Source: Pseudomonadota bacterium
GTDB lineage: Bacteria > Pseudomonadota > Gammaproteobacteria > Burkholderiales > JABEVD01
Reading direction: 5' to 3'
DNA: 48,978 nt
Assembly (NCBI GenBank): GCA_021802655.1
Contig: JAJZRP010000010.1
Span: 1 to 48,978 of the forward strand
The translations under genes were made by a program, and so were the position numbers. Every line of letters starts with the position of its first letter. Positions within the stretch are counted from its first letter, which is position 1. Of this stretch, positions 8,055 to 16,157 are shown one piece after another. The notes below the pieces were generated by a model. The model saw only the letters and a program-made list of their open reading frames with translations. It ran no database searches and was not told the origin of the DNA.

Positions 8055-8971
8055 TGCGCGCAGTCGTTTTCGGCTATCACGATGTGGGAGTGCGCTGCCT
8101 TCAGGTGCTGCTCGCCCAAAATATCGAAGTGGCCCTCGTCGTCACGCACGAGGACAATCCCGATGAAGCCATCTGGTTCGAAAGCATTGCGGAACTCGCC
8201 AGACTGCACGACATCCCGGTCATCCAGCCCATCGACCCCAACGCGCCCGAGGTGGTCGATGCTGTCGCCGCCTTGCGCCCCGATTTCATTTTCTCCTTCT
8301 ATTACCGGCAGATGCTGAAGGCGGAACTGCTCGCCCTGCCCAAACACGGCGCCTACAACATGCACGGTTCGCTTCTTCCCAAATACAGGGGCAGGGTTCC
8401 GGTCAACTGGGCCATCATCAAGGGCGAAACCGAAACAGGTGCGACGCTGCACAGGATGACCGAAAAACCCGACAACGGGGATATTGTCGACCAAGCCGCT
8501 GTTCCCATTCTGCCTGACGACACTGCTCTGGACGTTTTCCACAAGGTCAGTTGTGCAGCTGAAATCACCCTGCACCGGGCTTTGCCGAGACTCGTATCGG
8601 GCAATGCGATATTACGCAGACAGGATCTCAGCCTGGGAGGCTATTTCGGCGGGCGTCGCGCCGAGGACGGCAAAATAAACTGGTTTGAATCCGCACGGAC
8701 CATCCATAATCTGGTGCGTGCGGTCGCCCCCCCCTATCCCGGCGCGTTTTCCGAAATCAGGGGCATCAAGCTCAGACTTTTCAGGACACTCGTCGAAAAC
8801 CGCCCCCCTCGTTCTGACAAGCCTGCCCTCTATTGCGAGAACGGGCGCTGCTATGCCGACTGCGGCGGAGGCGGCGTATTGAGGCTGGTGTCTTTCGAAC
8901 TCGACGATGAAGCAGCGGATGCGGACATACTGACGGAAAAATTCGGAACCGCCTCCATTTCCCTAATTTAA
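8054..8971 (+). CDS. arnA: UDP-L-Ara4N formyltransferase, separate counterpart of the ArnA N-terminal domain
   Basis: Formylates UDP-L-Ara4N with 10-formyltetrahydrofolate. The 305 residues correspond to the N-terminal half of enteric ArnA. They show the catalytic set of the Fmt-like fold: Asn and His in 'YNMHGSLLPKYRG', and the Asp in 'DNGDIVD'. The C-terminal part matches the OB-like domain of methionyl-tRNA formyltransferases. In E. coli this activity is fused to the decarboxylase, while here a stop at 8971 and an 18-base gap with its own AAGG ribosome site separate the two. The break falls exactly at the domain border and both halves look intact. This is therefore a natural split rather than a frameshift. 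Confidence 0.92.
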   Translation: MRAVVFGYHDVGVRCLQVLLAQNIEVALVVTHEDNPDEAIWFESIAELARLHDIPVIQPIDPNAPEVVDAVAALRPDFIFSFYYRQMLKAELLALPKHGAYNMHGSLLPKYRGRVPVNWAIIKGETETGATLHRMTEKPDNGDIVDQAAVPILPDDTALDVFHKVSCAAEITLHRALPRLVSGNAILRRQDLSLGGYFGGRRAEDGKINWFESARTIHNLVRAVAPPYPGAFSEIRGIKLRLFRTLVENRPPRSDKPALYCENGRCYADCGGGGVLRLVSFELDDEAADADILTEKFGTASISLI

Positions 8972-8989
8972 AAACCTCCAAGGATACCC

Positions 8990-10036
8990 ATGAAAAAAAT
9001 TCTGATACTCGGCGTGAACGGATTCATCGGCCACCACCTTTCCAACCGCATCATCGAAACCACTGACTGGGAAGTCTACGGCATGGACATGCAGACCGAC
9101 CGCATTGCCGACCTGCTCGACCATCCGCGCTTCCATTTCTTCGAGGGGGACATCACCATCAACCGCGAATGGATCGAATACCATGTCAAGAAATGCGATA
9201 CCGTTCTGCCTCTTGTCGCCATCGCGACCCCTGCAACCTATGTCAAGGAACCCCTCAAGGTGTTCGAGCTCGATTTCGAGGCAAACCTGCCCATCGTCCG
9301 GGCCTGCGTCAAGTACAAAAAGCGCGTGGTATTTCCTTCGACCTCGGAAGTCTACGGCATGTGCAGGGACAGTGAATTCGACCCCGACCATTCCGAACTG
9401 ATCCTGGGGCCCATCAACAAGCCGAGATGGATCTATTCCTGCAGCAAGCAGCTCATGGATCGCGTGATCTGGGCCTATGCCATGCAGGATGGGCTCGATT
9501 TCACCCTGTTCAGGCCTTTCAACTGGATCGGCGAGGGACTCGACAGCATCTACACGCAAAAGGAAGGGAGCTCCCGCGTCATCACCCAGTTTCTCGGCCA
9601 TATCGTTCGCGGAGAAAACATCAAGCTGGTCGACGGGGGTACGCAGAAGCGCGCCTTCACCTACATCGACGACGGCATAGACGCCCTGATGAAAATCATC
9701 GACAACAAGGACGGCGTCGCCTCCGGCCAGATCTACAATATCGGCAACCCCAAAAACAATTATTCGGTCAAGGAGCTGGCGAAAATGATGCTGGATCTCG
9801 CCTACACCTATCCCGAATACGAGCCCACCGCGAGAAAGGTTCAGGTAGTCGAGACGACTTCGGCCGAATATTACGGAAAGGGCTATCAGGACGTGCAGAA
9901 CCGCGTCCCGAAAATCGACAACACCTGCCGCGACCTAGGCTGGCAACCGGGCGTGACGATGCAGGATGCGCTCGTCAACATCTACGAAGCCTACCGAGGC
10001 CATGTCAACGAGGCGCGCAAACTCGTCGACGCATGA
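8990..10036 (+). CDS. arnA: UDP-glucuronate oxidative decarboxylase, separate counterpart of the ArnA C-terminal domain
   Basis: NAD-dependent short-chain dehydrogenase that oxidises and decarboxylates UDP-glucuronate to UDP-4-keto-pentose, the first committed step of Ara4N synthesis. The 348 residues match the C-terminal half of ArnA: the nucleotide motif 'GVNGFIGHHL' near residue 8, catalytic Ser and Glu in 'PSTSEVYG', and the Tyr-Lys pair in 'YSCSKQLMD'. A ribosome site AAGG stands eight bases before the ATG. It ends in an ATGA overlap with arnD. No UDP-glucose dehydrogenase gene (ugd), which supplies the substrate, is present in the window. Confidence 0.93.
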   Translation: MKKILILGVNGFIGHHLSNRIIETTDWEVYGMDMQTDRIADLLDHPRFHFFEGDITINREWIEYHVKKCDTVLPLVAIATPATYVKEPLKVFELDFEANLPIVRACVKYKKRVVFPSTSEVYGMCRDSEFDPDHSELILGPINKPRWIYSCSKQLMDRVIWAYAMQDGLDFTLFRPFNWIGEGLDSIYTQKEGSSRVITQFLGHIVRGENIKLVDGGTQKRAFTYIDDGIDALMKIIDNKDGVASGQIYNIGNPKNNYSVKELAKMMLDLAYTYPEYEPTARKVQVVETTSAEYYGKGYQDVQNRVPKIDNTCRDLGWQPGVTMQDALVNIYEAYRGHVNEARKLVDA

Positions 10037-10929
10037 AGCTCGCCCTGAAAATCGATGTCGACACTTTCAGGGGAACCCGTGAAGGCATTCTGCCGCTCGT
10101 CTCCCTGCTGCAGAAAATGGAGGCGCAAGCCACCTTCCTGTTCAGCCTGGGGAAGGATCATACCGGATGGGCCATGAAGCGTGTATTCAAGCCCGGGTTT
10201 ATGAAAAAAGTGTCCCGCACTTCCGTGTTGGAGCATTACGGCCTCAAAACCCTGCTTTACGGCACCCTGCTTCCCGGGCCCGATATCGGCAGACGCTGCA
10301 GTGAACTCATGCGGCAAGTCAGAAGCGAGGGATTCGAAGTCGGCATCCATACCTATGACCATGTCAAATGGCAGAACAACGTTTTCGACCAGGATGCCGC
10401 CTGGACGGCAAGGGAAATGCTGGCAGCCTGCAAGAGGTTCGAGGAGATTTTCGACGAACCCGCGCACATCCATGGCGCCGCAGGCTGGCAGATGAATCCC
10501 CACGCCTTCCGCCTCACCCAGAAACTGGGCTTTCGTTATGCCTCTGACACCCGGGGAACTTCGCCTTTCATCCCTGTTCAGGATGCCGAAATCATCGCCT
10601 GTCCGCAACTGCCGACCACCCTTCCCACTCTGGACGAAGTGATGGGACTGGACGAAGATGCCGCCTCCCATCTGCTCAGATTGAGCGAGAATCCCCTTAA
10701 AACCGGCCATGTCTACACCCTGCACGCGGAACTGGAAGGCATGAAACTGATCGGGACATTCGAAACATTGCTTCTCGGCTGGAAAAGCATGGGGTACGAA
10801 CTCGTTTCGATGCAACAGTATTTCGAATCGCTGGCGGGCGAATCCCTGCCGAGGCATGAGGTGGTTTACGGGGAAATTCCGAGAAGAGCGGGAAAGCTTG
10901 CGCTGCAGGGGAATGAATTCCTGGGCTAA
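10033..10929 (+). CDS. arnD: 4-deoxy-4-formamido-L-arabinose-phosphoundecaprenol deformylase ArnD
   Basis: Polysaccharide-deacetylase-type enzyme that removes the formyl group after transfer to the lipid carrier, making the step to lipid A irreversible. The start ATG at 10033 overlaps the previous gene and gives 298 residues. The family motifs are in place: metal and catalytic Asp in 'KIDVDTFRG' near residue 9, the His-rich 'VGIHTYDHVKW', and the C-terminal His in 'TLHAELEG'. The reading frame is open for a further 200 codons upstream, but that region is the decarboxylase gene in another frame. It is the last gene of the operon and stops 10 bases before the end of the convergent ketosynthase gene. 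Confidence 0.93.
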   Translation: MKLALKIDVDTFRGTREGILPLVSLLQKMEAQATFLFSLGKDHTGWAMKRVFKPGFMKKVSRTSVLEHYGLKTLLYGTLLPGPDIGRRCSELMRQVRSEGFEVGIHTYDHVKWQNNVFDQDAAWTAREMLAACKRFEEIFDEPAHIHGAAGWQMNPHAFRLTQKLGFRYASDTRGTSPFIPVQDAEIIACPQLPTTLPTLDEVMGLDEDAASHLLRLSENPLKTGHVYTLHAELEGMKLIGTFETLLLGWKSMGYELVSMQQYFESLAGESLPRHEVVYGEIPRRAGKLALQGNEFLG

Positions 10930-10939
10930 GGTTGGTTTC

Positions 10940-12175
10940 CTAGGCCTTGAATTCCCGCGCGATCAGCACGGCATTGCTGCCGCCGAACGCGAAGGAATTC
11001 GACATGACTGTCCTGATGTCGAGTCCGGTCCTGCCGACATTGGGCACGTAATCGAGATCGCATTCAGGGTCCGGCGTATCCAGATGGGCCGTGGGCGGAA
11101 CGCTCTTGTGCTTCATCGCAAGGAGCGCTGCCGAAAATTCGACGGCGCCCGTCGCACCCATCATGTGGCCATGCATGGATTTGGTCGATGTCACCGGAAT
11201 ACCGTGGGCATGCTGGCCGAAAACTTCCTTGATCGCGGCCGTCTCGACCGCATCCCCGATGGCCGTCGCAGTGCCATGGGCATTGATATGGTCGATTTCT
11301 CGGGGCTCGATTCCGGCCTCTTCGATGGCAAGCCGCATGGAGCGGATCTGCCCATCCAGAGAGGGTTTGGTGATATGGCAGGCATCGCTTGCCGAGCCAT
11401 AGCCGATCAGTTCTCCGTAAATCGGCGCTCCTCTCGCCATGGCGCGTCCCGCTTCTTCCAGAACCAGGACAGCAGCCCCTTCACCGAGCACGAGTCCGGT
11501 TCTGTCCTTGGAGAACGGCTTGCATGAAGCCGAGATATCCTTTTCATCCGGCAGGGCAAGCGTCCTGAGCGAGATCCAGGCATTGATCGTTCCGTAGGTC
11601 AGCAGCGCCTCGCTCCCCCCGGCCAGCATGACATCGGCATAGCCGTGCCTGATCAGCCGGTAAGCCTCGCCGATCGCGATCGAAGAGGAGGAACATGCGG
11701 TCGAATAGGTCACGTTCGGCCCCTGCAATCCGTATTCCATGGATATCTGGGATGCTGCGGCATTGTTCATCGCCATCAGTACGGTGAGCGGCTTGATTCT
11801 GGGCACTTCCTTGGTATAGATCTCGACGTAGCCCTCTTCTATCGTCCCGACCCCGCCGATTCCGGTGCCGAAATAGATGCCGGCGCGAGGCTTCTCTGAC
11901 TCGGTCAATGCCAGCCCTGAATCGATGAAAGCTTCCTTCGCGGCCACCAGGGCGAACTGGCTGAACCGGTCCAGGGATCCGAGTTTCATCCTGGAAAAAT
12001 GGCTTGAAGGATCGAAATCGACTTCCGCAGCGATGCGGATGGAAAGCTTGTCCGAGAAATCCGCGGAAAGACTGCGAACCCCGGATTTCCCTTTCATGAG
12101 ATTGTCAAAGAAATTGCTCGCATTGTTTCCGACCGGAGAAACAACCCCGAGACCTGTGATTACGACTCTTCTCAA
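10940..12175 (-). CDS. FabF-type beta-ketoacyl-ACP synthase of a three-gene lipid unit
   Basis: A 411-residue condensing enzyme with the complete Cys-His-His set: Cys161 in 'TACSSSS', His300 in 'NAHGTAT' and His337 in 'GHMMG', plus Lys332. It should extend an acyl-ACP with malonyl-ACP. It begins at TTG (12175) inside the stop of the ACP gene (TTGA overlap), so translation is coupled to its carrier. The gene sits with an ACP and an alpha/beta hydrolase rather than with fabD, fabG or acpP, so I take it as a specialised KAS II rather than the housekeeping FabF. The chain it makes is unknown. It is convergent with the arn operon. Confidence 0.85.
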   Translation of the reverse strand: MRRVVITGLGVVSPVGNNASNFFDNLMKGKSGVRSLSADFSDKLSIRIAAEVDFDPSSHFSRMKLGSLDRFSQFALVAAKEAFIDSGLALTESEKPRAGIYFGTGIGGVGTIEEGYVEIYTKEVPRIKPLTVLMAMNNAAASQISMEYGLQGPNVTYSTACSSSSIAIGEAYRLIRHGYADVMLAGGSEALLTYGTINAWISLRTLALPDEKDISASCKPFSKDRTGLVLGEGAAVLVLEEAGRAMARGAPIYGELIGYGSASDACHITKPSLDGQIRSMRLAIEEAGIEPREIDHINAHGTATAIGDAVETAAIKEVFGQHAHGIPVTSTKSMHGHMMGATGAVEFSAALLAMKHKSVPPTAHLDTPDPECDLDYVPNVGRTGLDIRTVMSNSFAFGGSNAVLIAREFKA

Positions 12176-12426
12176 TGCTTTGACTCTGAAGCGTGCTGAT
12201 CGGCGACCAGTCTGTCCACCAGAGAGACAATGTCTTGAATGGTCTTGATTTCGACCCGTTCGTCAGAAAGTTTGATCTTGAATTCATCTTCCAGCACGAA
12301 CATGAATTCGATGACGGAAAGGGAATCGAGGCCCAGGGTTTCAAGCGATCTTTCAGGCTGAAGATCGGCTTCGCTCATCTCGAAATTTTCCGCCATGAGC
12401 TTTTGTATCGTTTGTAAAGTTGTCAT
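12172..12426 (-). CDS. acyl carrier protein, specialised
   Basis: An 84-residue acidic protein with the carrier-protein signature 'LGLDSLSVIE', in which Ser35 should carry 4'-phosphopantetheine. The preceding 'SLETLGLDSL' and following 'LEDEFKIKL' give the helical bundle pattern of ACPs. The C-terminal extension ends in His-Ala-Ser-Glu-Ser-Lys-His, which is not typical of AcpP. It lies between the hydrolase (10-base gap upstream) and the ketosynthase (overlap), so it probably serves as their shared acyl carrier. The substrate is not evident. Confidence 0.88.
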   Translation of the reverse strand: MTTLQTIQKLMAENFEMSEADLQPERSLETLGLDSLSVIEFMFVLEDEFKIKLSDERVEIKTIQDIVSLVDRLVADQHASESKH

Positions 12427-12436
12427 ATGCTTTGTT

Positions 12437-13300
12437 TCAGGCTACACGTACCGTGTCAAATTCAACACTTGATGAGGGATGGGCTTCACCCGCGATTACT
12501 TCATTGAAAAAGCGGATGGTTTCTTCTGCGACGATGTGTTTTTGATTGTCCATCGTCACAATATGATAGCAGTCGTCGAGGAAAATCTTGCGTACTTTCT
12601 TGCTCCCGATATGCTTCTCGACGAAATCCGCGCTCCTGACGGTAGCGGTATCGTCCTCCAGAGAATGGATGATCAGGGCGGGAGCTGTGGCACTCCCAAC
12701 ATTTCTCTTCACTTCACTGATCAGCTTGTCCGTTTCGAAAATGCCGCTCATCGGGATTTTTGCCGAGCCCGCCGCCGAAGTTGACTTTTCGGTCATTTCA
12801 CGGGCAATCCAGGCGCGCAGTTGTTCGTTCTTCAGCCCGTAAGGCTCCCGCTCGCGATAGGAGTAGAAATACCTGAAAGGAGTATAGTAGCCAAGAGGCA
12901 AAAGAAACCGGTACCAGGGGATGCTCCAGCCGTCGAAATAGAGCGTGGTGGCGAGAAGAGAAAGTCCGGCGACCTCATCCTTTTTCTCAGCCGCGAGATT
13001 CAGGGCAAGCACAGCGCCGATGCAAAGGCCGCAGACCGAAACCGTCTTGTATTGCCGCTTCATGTCGTCGAAATGCCTGACGACTTCCCCGTGCCATTCC
13101 TGCCATTTTTTGGTGGTAGAGCGTTCGCTGTAGCCGTAACCGGAAAAATGGGGAGCTCTTACGGTATAGCCTGCCTTGTGGAGCGCCCTCGCCACATATT
13201 GCATTTCCAGCGGCGTTCCGGACAAGCCATGAATCAGCAATACAGCATGCTCCCCCTTGGCCAGATTGATATCCTTGGTAATTTCATTCAATGCCACCAT
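12437..13300 (-). CDS. alpha/beta hydrolase with cysteine in the nucleophile elbow
   Basis: From the ATG at 13300 the protein has 287 residues and resembles carboxylesterases of the Est30/monoacylglycerol-lipase type. It has an 'LLIHGLSGTP' oxyanion loop, a nucleophile elbow, an Asp in 'HSLEDDTATV' (216/217) and a His in 'CYHIVTMD' (246). The elbow reads Gly-Leu-Cys-Ile-Gly (Cys93, codon TGC) where most family members have Gly-x-Ser-x-Gly. A cysteine at this site is known in PHA synthases and dienelactone hydrolases. It is first in an operon with an ACP and a ketosynthase, so a thioesterase or acyltransferase acting on acyl-ACP is plausible, as inference. The frame is open to 13591, but the promoter lies inside that extension; ATG 13354 is an alternative start. 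Confidence 0.82.
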   Translation of the reverse strand: MVALNEITKDINLAKGEHAVLLIHGLSGTPLEMQYVARALHKAGYTVRAPHFSGYGYSERSTTKKWQEWHGEVVRHFDDMKRQYKTVSVCGLCIGAVLALNLAAEKKDEVAGLSLLATTLYFDGWSIPWYRFLLPLGYYTPFRYFYSYREREPYGLKNEQLRAWIAREMTEKSTSAAGSAKIPMSGIFETDKLISEVKRNVGSATAPALIIHSLEDDTATVRSADFVEKHIGSKKVRKIFLDDCYHIVTMDNQKHIVAEETIRFFNEVIAGEAHPSSSVEFDTVRVA

Positions 13301-13393
13301 CCGTAGACCATCCTTTTTCAGAGCGCCCGCCACCCCAACGAATCCAAACACCATACAATCCGACCACCGGGTCAGGGTACGCAAATTACGCAG

Positions 13394-13402
13394 ATTATAA
13401 CA
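13394..13402 (-). promoter_or_regulatory. extended -10 promoter for the hydrolase-ACP-ketosynthase unit
   Basis: On the minus strand the sequence reads TGTTATAAT, a perfect TGn extended -10 with TATAAT at 13394-13399. No good -35 stands upstream, as is usual for extended -10 promoters. Transcription would start near 13387, about 87 bases before the ATG at 13300. This argues against translation from 13591. Confidence 0.55.
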
Positions 13403-13537
13403 AATTTCGTCCAAACAGGGGCTGAATTTCGCCCGCAGCACCCATCTGCAATATGACAACCAAAACTGCTTTGACAAGCCTAATGCAGTTAAGTTAAGGT
13501 TGCCTGAACAACTTTCACAGGAATCCATTCCGGCATC

Positions 13538-13987
13538 ATGCAAACCGTCCCCGATTTTGTACTGCCTTCCACCGGCGGAAAGAATTTTCAATTATCCGCC
13601 TGCAGCGAAAAATTTATCCTCCTTTACTTCTATCCCAAGGACAACACTCCGGGTTGCACCACGGAGAGCCAGCAATTCCGGGATCTGCACGAATCCTTCG
13701 CCAGGCTCGGCTGCCTGGTGCTGGGCATCTCCCGCGACAGCATCAAGTCCCACGAGAATTTCAAGTCGAAATACAACCTATCTTTCGACCTGCTGAGCGA
13801 CGGCGAAGAGCTTGCCTGCAACCTGTTCGGGGTGATCAAGCAGAAAATGATGTACGGCAAGACCGTGCGCGGGGTCGAACGCAGCACTTTCCTGCTCGAC
13901 TCCGAAAGAAAAATCCTCAAGGAATGGCGCGGCGTCAAGGCCGAAGGCCATGCCGATGAGGTTCTCAACTACCTGAAATCCATCTGA
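13538..13987 (+). CDS. bcp: peroxiredoxin, Bcp/PrxQ subfamily
   Basis: Thiol peroxidase that reduces hydroperoxides with thioredoxin. The 149 residues carry 'YFYPKDNTPGCTTE' with peroxidatic Cys40, then 'VLGISRDS' and the conserved Arg in 'GVERSTFLLD'. In E. coli Bcp the resolving cysteine follows five residues later (Cys45/Cys50). Here that position is Gln45, so the enzyme is either a 1-Cys type or uses another cysteine, with Cys59 the nearest. It stands three bases before the PhoH gene and diverges from the hydrolase unit across 237 bases. Confidence 0.93.
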   Translation: MQTVPDFVLPSTGGKNFQLSACSEKFILLYFYPKDNTPGCTTESQQFRDLHESFARLGCLVLGISRDSIKSHENFKSKYNLSFDLLSDGEELACNLFGVIKQKMMYGKTVRGVERSTFLLDSERKILKEWRGVKAEGHADEVLNYLKSI

Positions 13988-13990
13988 ACC

Positions 13991-15382
13991 ATGACCAAGA
14001 ACCAAACCAAGCTGTTCGTGCTCGATACCAATGTGCTGATGCATGATCCGACCAGCCTGTTCCGCTTCGAAGAACACGACATCTACCTGCCCATGGCCAC
14101 GCTTGAGGAACTCGACAACAACAAGAAGGGCATGTCCGAAGTCGCGCGCAACGCCCGCCAGGCCAGCCGCTTCCTGGATGAAATCGTGAGCCGGGTCATG
14201 ACGGACATCGACGAGGGAGTCGGCCTCGAATCGCATGGCGCAAAAACCGCGACAGGAAGACTCTTCCTGCAGACCTCCGCCATCGAGGAATCCCTCCCTG
14301 CCTCCCTGCCCGGGCTGAAAGCGGACAATCAGATCCTGGGCGTTGCCCTTCATCTGAAGAAAAAATTCAAGTCCCGCTCGGTCATCCTCGTCAGCAAAGA
14401 CATCAACATGAGGATCAAGGCGCGCGCGATCGGCGTCGAGGCTGAGGACTATTTCAACGACAAGGTGCTGGAAGATACCGACCTGCTCTACACGGGATTG
14501 CGCGAACTTCCCCAGGATTTCTGGGAATCGCACGGCGGCGAAATCGAATCCTGGAAGGATGCCGGACGCACGCTCTACCGCATCAAGGGACCATTATGCG
14601 CCAGCCTTTACGCGAATGAATTCGTGTACCAGGAATACTCCCAGCCCTTCTATGCCAGGGTCAGGGAACAGGAAGGACAGTCGGCGATTCTGGAAACGGT
14701 CAAGGACTACACCCATCAGAAAAACAACGTATGGGGAATTTCCGCGCGCAACAAGGAACAGAATTTTGCGCTGAACCTGCTGATGGATCCGGAAATCGAT
14801 TTCGTCACCCTGCTGGGACAGGCAGGAACAGGGAAAACGCTCCTGACTCTCGCCTCGGCCCTGATGCAGACGATCGAGCTCAAGATCTATTCCGAAATCA
14901 TCATGACGCGCGTCACGATTCCCGTGGGGGAAGATATCGGCTTTTTGCCCGGCACGGAGGAAGAGAAAATGAGCCCCTGGATGGGCGCACTGGAAGACAA
15001 TCTGGACGTGCTCAACAAGACCGACGAGGAAGGCGGGGACTGGGGGAGAATCGCCACCCATGACCTCATCCGCTCCAGGATCAAGGTGAAATCGCTCAAC
15101 TTCATGAGGGGAAGGACTTTCCTCAGCAAGTTCCTGATCATCGACGAAGTGCAGAACCTCACGCCCAAGCAGATGAAGACATTGATCACCCGCGCAGGGC
15201 CAGGTACGAAAGTCGTCTGCCTGGGCAACATTTCCCAGATCGACACGCCCTACCTGACGGAAGGCAGTTCAGGCCTGACCTATGTGGTGGACCGGTTCAA
15301 GGGCTGGGCGCATGGAGGCCATGTCACGCTGCAGCGCGGCGAGCGCTCCAGGCTTGCGGATTACGCCACGGAAAGGCTCTGA
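13991..15382 (+). CDS. PhoH family protein with N-terminal PIN domain
   Basis: The 463 residues join a PIN ribonuclease domain (about 5-150, 'KLFVLDTNVLMHD' and 'LPMATLEELDN' supply acidic metal ligands) to a PhoH-type ATPase. The Walker A 'GQAGTGKT' is at 276-283 and the Walker B is 'FLIIDEVQNLTP'. This is the PhoH2/YlaK arrangement, proposed to act as an RNA helicase-nuclease in RNA turnover; no specific substrate can be inferred here. The gene follows bcp by three bases and converges on mlaA with only seven bases between stops. Confidence 0.9.
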   Translation: MTKNQTKLFVLDTNVLMHDPTSLFRFEEHDIYLPMATLEELDNNKKGMSEVARNARQASRFLDEIVSRVMTDIDEGVGLESHGAKTATGRLFLQTSAIEESLPASLPGLKADNQILGVALHLKKKFKSRSVILVSKDINMRIKARAIGVEAEDYFNDKVLEDTDLLYTGLRELPQDFWESHGGEIESWKDAGRTLYRIKGPLCASLYANEFVYQEYSQPFYARVREQEGQSAILETVKDYTHQKNNVWGISARNKEQNFALNLLMDPEIDFVTLLGQAGTGKTLLTLASALMQTIELKIYSEIIMTRVTIPVGEDIGFLPGTEEEKMSPWMGALEDNLDVLNKTDEEGGDWGRIATHDLIRSRIKVKSLNFMRGRTFLSKFLIIDEVQNLTPKQMKTLITRAGPGTKVVCLGNISQIDTPYLTEGSSGLTYVVDRFKGWAHGGHVTLQRGERSRLADYATERL

Positions 15383-15389
15383 CCCGGTT

Positions 15390-16097
15390 TTATTTGTCGG
15401 ACGAGGAATCGTCCTCCTCGTCTTCCATCGGCGGATTGCCGTCGTAGACTTCGCTGTTGCGGTGCTGCAGATAGGCATCCCTGAGGAATGTGTAGGGATC
15501 CAGCGCAGCCTGCATCAGGATGTTCTCGGATTGCAGCAAACTCGCCCGTGTATCCACCCCCTGGAGGGCAATCAGGCTGTTCCTTCTCGCCACGTCGGTC
15601 GTTCTGTAGAGCGGATAATACTGCCAATCGACGACGGTTCCCACTCCATCCCTGAACGTGCTCGGCCCGAGAAAAGGCAGAACCAGATAGGGTCCGCTCG
15701 CCACTCCCCAATAGCCCAGAGTCTGACCGAAGTCTTCGTTATGCTTGGGATATCCGGAAGGTCCTGCCACATCGACAAGGCCGGCAAAGCCGATCGTCGA
15801 ATTGATGAAAACCCGTCCCGCATCCGAAAATGCCTGCCTCCCCTTCAACTGCAGCAGATCGTTGATGGTGACCACCACATCATTGAGATTCGAGAAGAAA
15901 TTGCCGATCATGATCCTGATGCCTTGCGGCACCACTGTTTCATAGCCCTTGGCAACGGGCTTCACCACTGCCTTGTCGACCGTATCGTTGAACTTGTAGA
16001 TCTTGCGGTTCAAGGGTTCCAGAGGATCCTTGCGGTTGTAAGGGCTGGCGCAACCGGAAAGAACAAAAACCAGCGTTATCAGGGCAACTATTCTCAT
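15390..16097 (-). CDS. mlaA: MlaA (VacJ) family outer-membrane lipoprotein
   Basis: Component of the Mla system that withdraws phospholipid from the outer leaflet of the outer membrane. From ATG 16097 the protein has 235 residues: a hydrophobic signal with lipobox LSGC (Cys16), then the typical 'DPLEPLNRKIYKFND' and 'INDLLQLKG' and 'EDFGQTLGYWG' segments. The C-terminal tail is very acidic (Glu/Asp/Ser), as in many MlaA proteins. A TTG codon five residues earlier (16112) could also serve as start, but the ATG gives a more standard signal. The mlaFEDCB genes are not in this window. Confidence 0.93.
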   Translation of the reverse strand: MRIVALITLVFVLSGCASPYNRKDPLEPLNRKIYKFNDTVDKAVVKPVAKGYETVVPQGIRIMIGNFFSNLNDVVVTINDLLQLKGRQAFSDAGRVFINSTIGFAGLVDVAGPSGYPKHNEDFGQTLGYWGVASGPYLVLPFLGPSTFRDGVGTVVDWQYYPLYRTTDVARRNSLIALQGVDTRASLLQSENILMQAALDPYTFLRDAYLQHRNSEVYDGNPPMEDEEDDSSSDK

Positions 16098-16128
16098 CAG
16101 TCTGTGCACCAATCGTGAATTGGCGTCA

Positions 16129-16134
16129 ATTATA
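16129..16134 (-). promoter_or_regulatory. -10 element of the mlaA promoter
   Basis: The minus strand shows TATAAT at this place. A weak -35 (TTTCTC) lies 17 bases further up at 16152-16157, just before the end of nnr at 16158. Transcription would start about 25 bases before the mlaA ATG at 16097. Confidence 0.42.
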
Positions 16135-16157
16135 CTTTCATTGCCCGGCGCGAGAAA

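Noticed and set aside
9427-10032. 202-codon upstream extension of the arnD frame
   Set aside because: This part is the decarboxylase gene read in another frame; arnD starts at the ATGA overlap at 10033.
13301-13591. N-terminal extension of the alpha/beta hydrolase frame
   Set aside because: It spans the extended -10 promoter at 13394-13402 and overlaps bcp; the fold starts after 13300.
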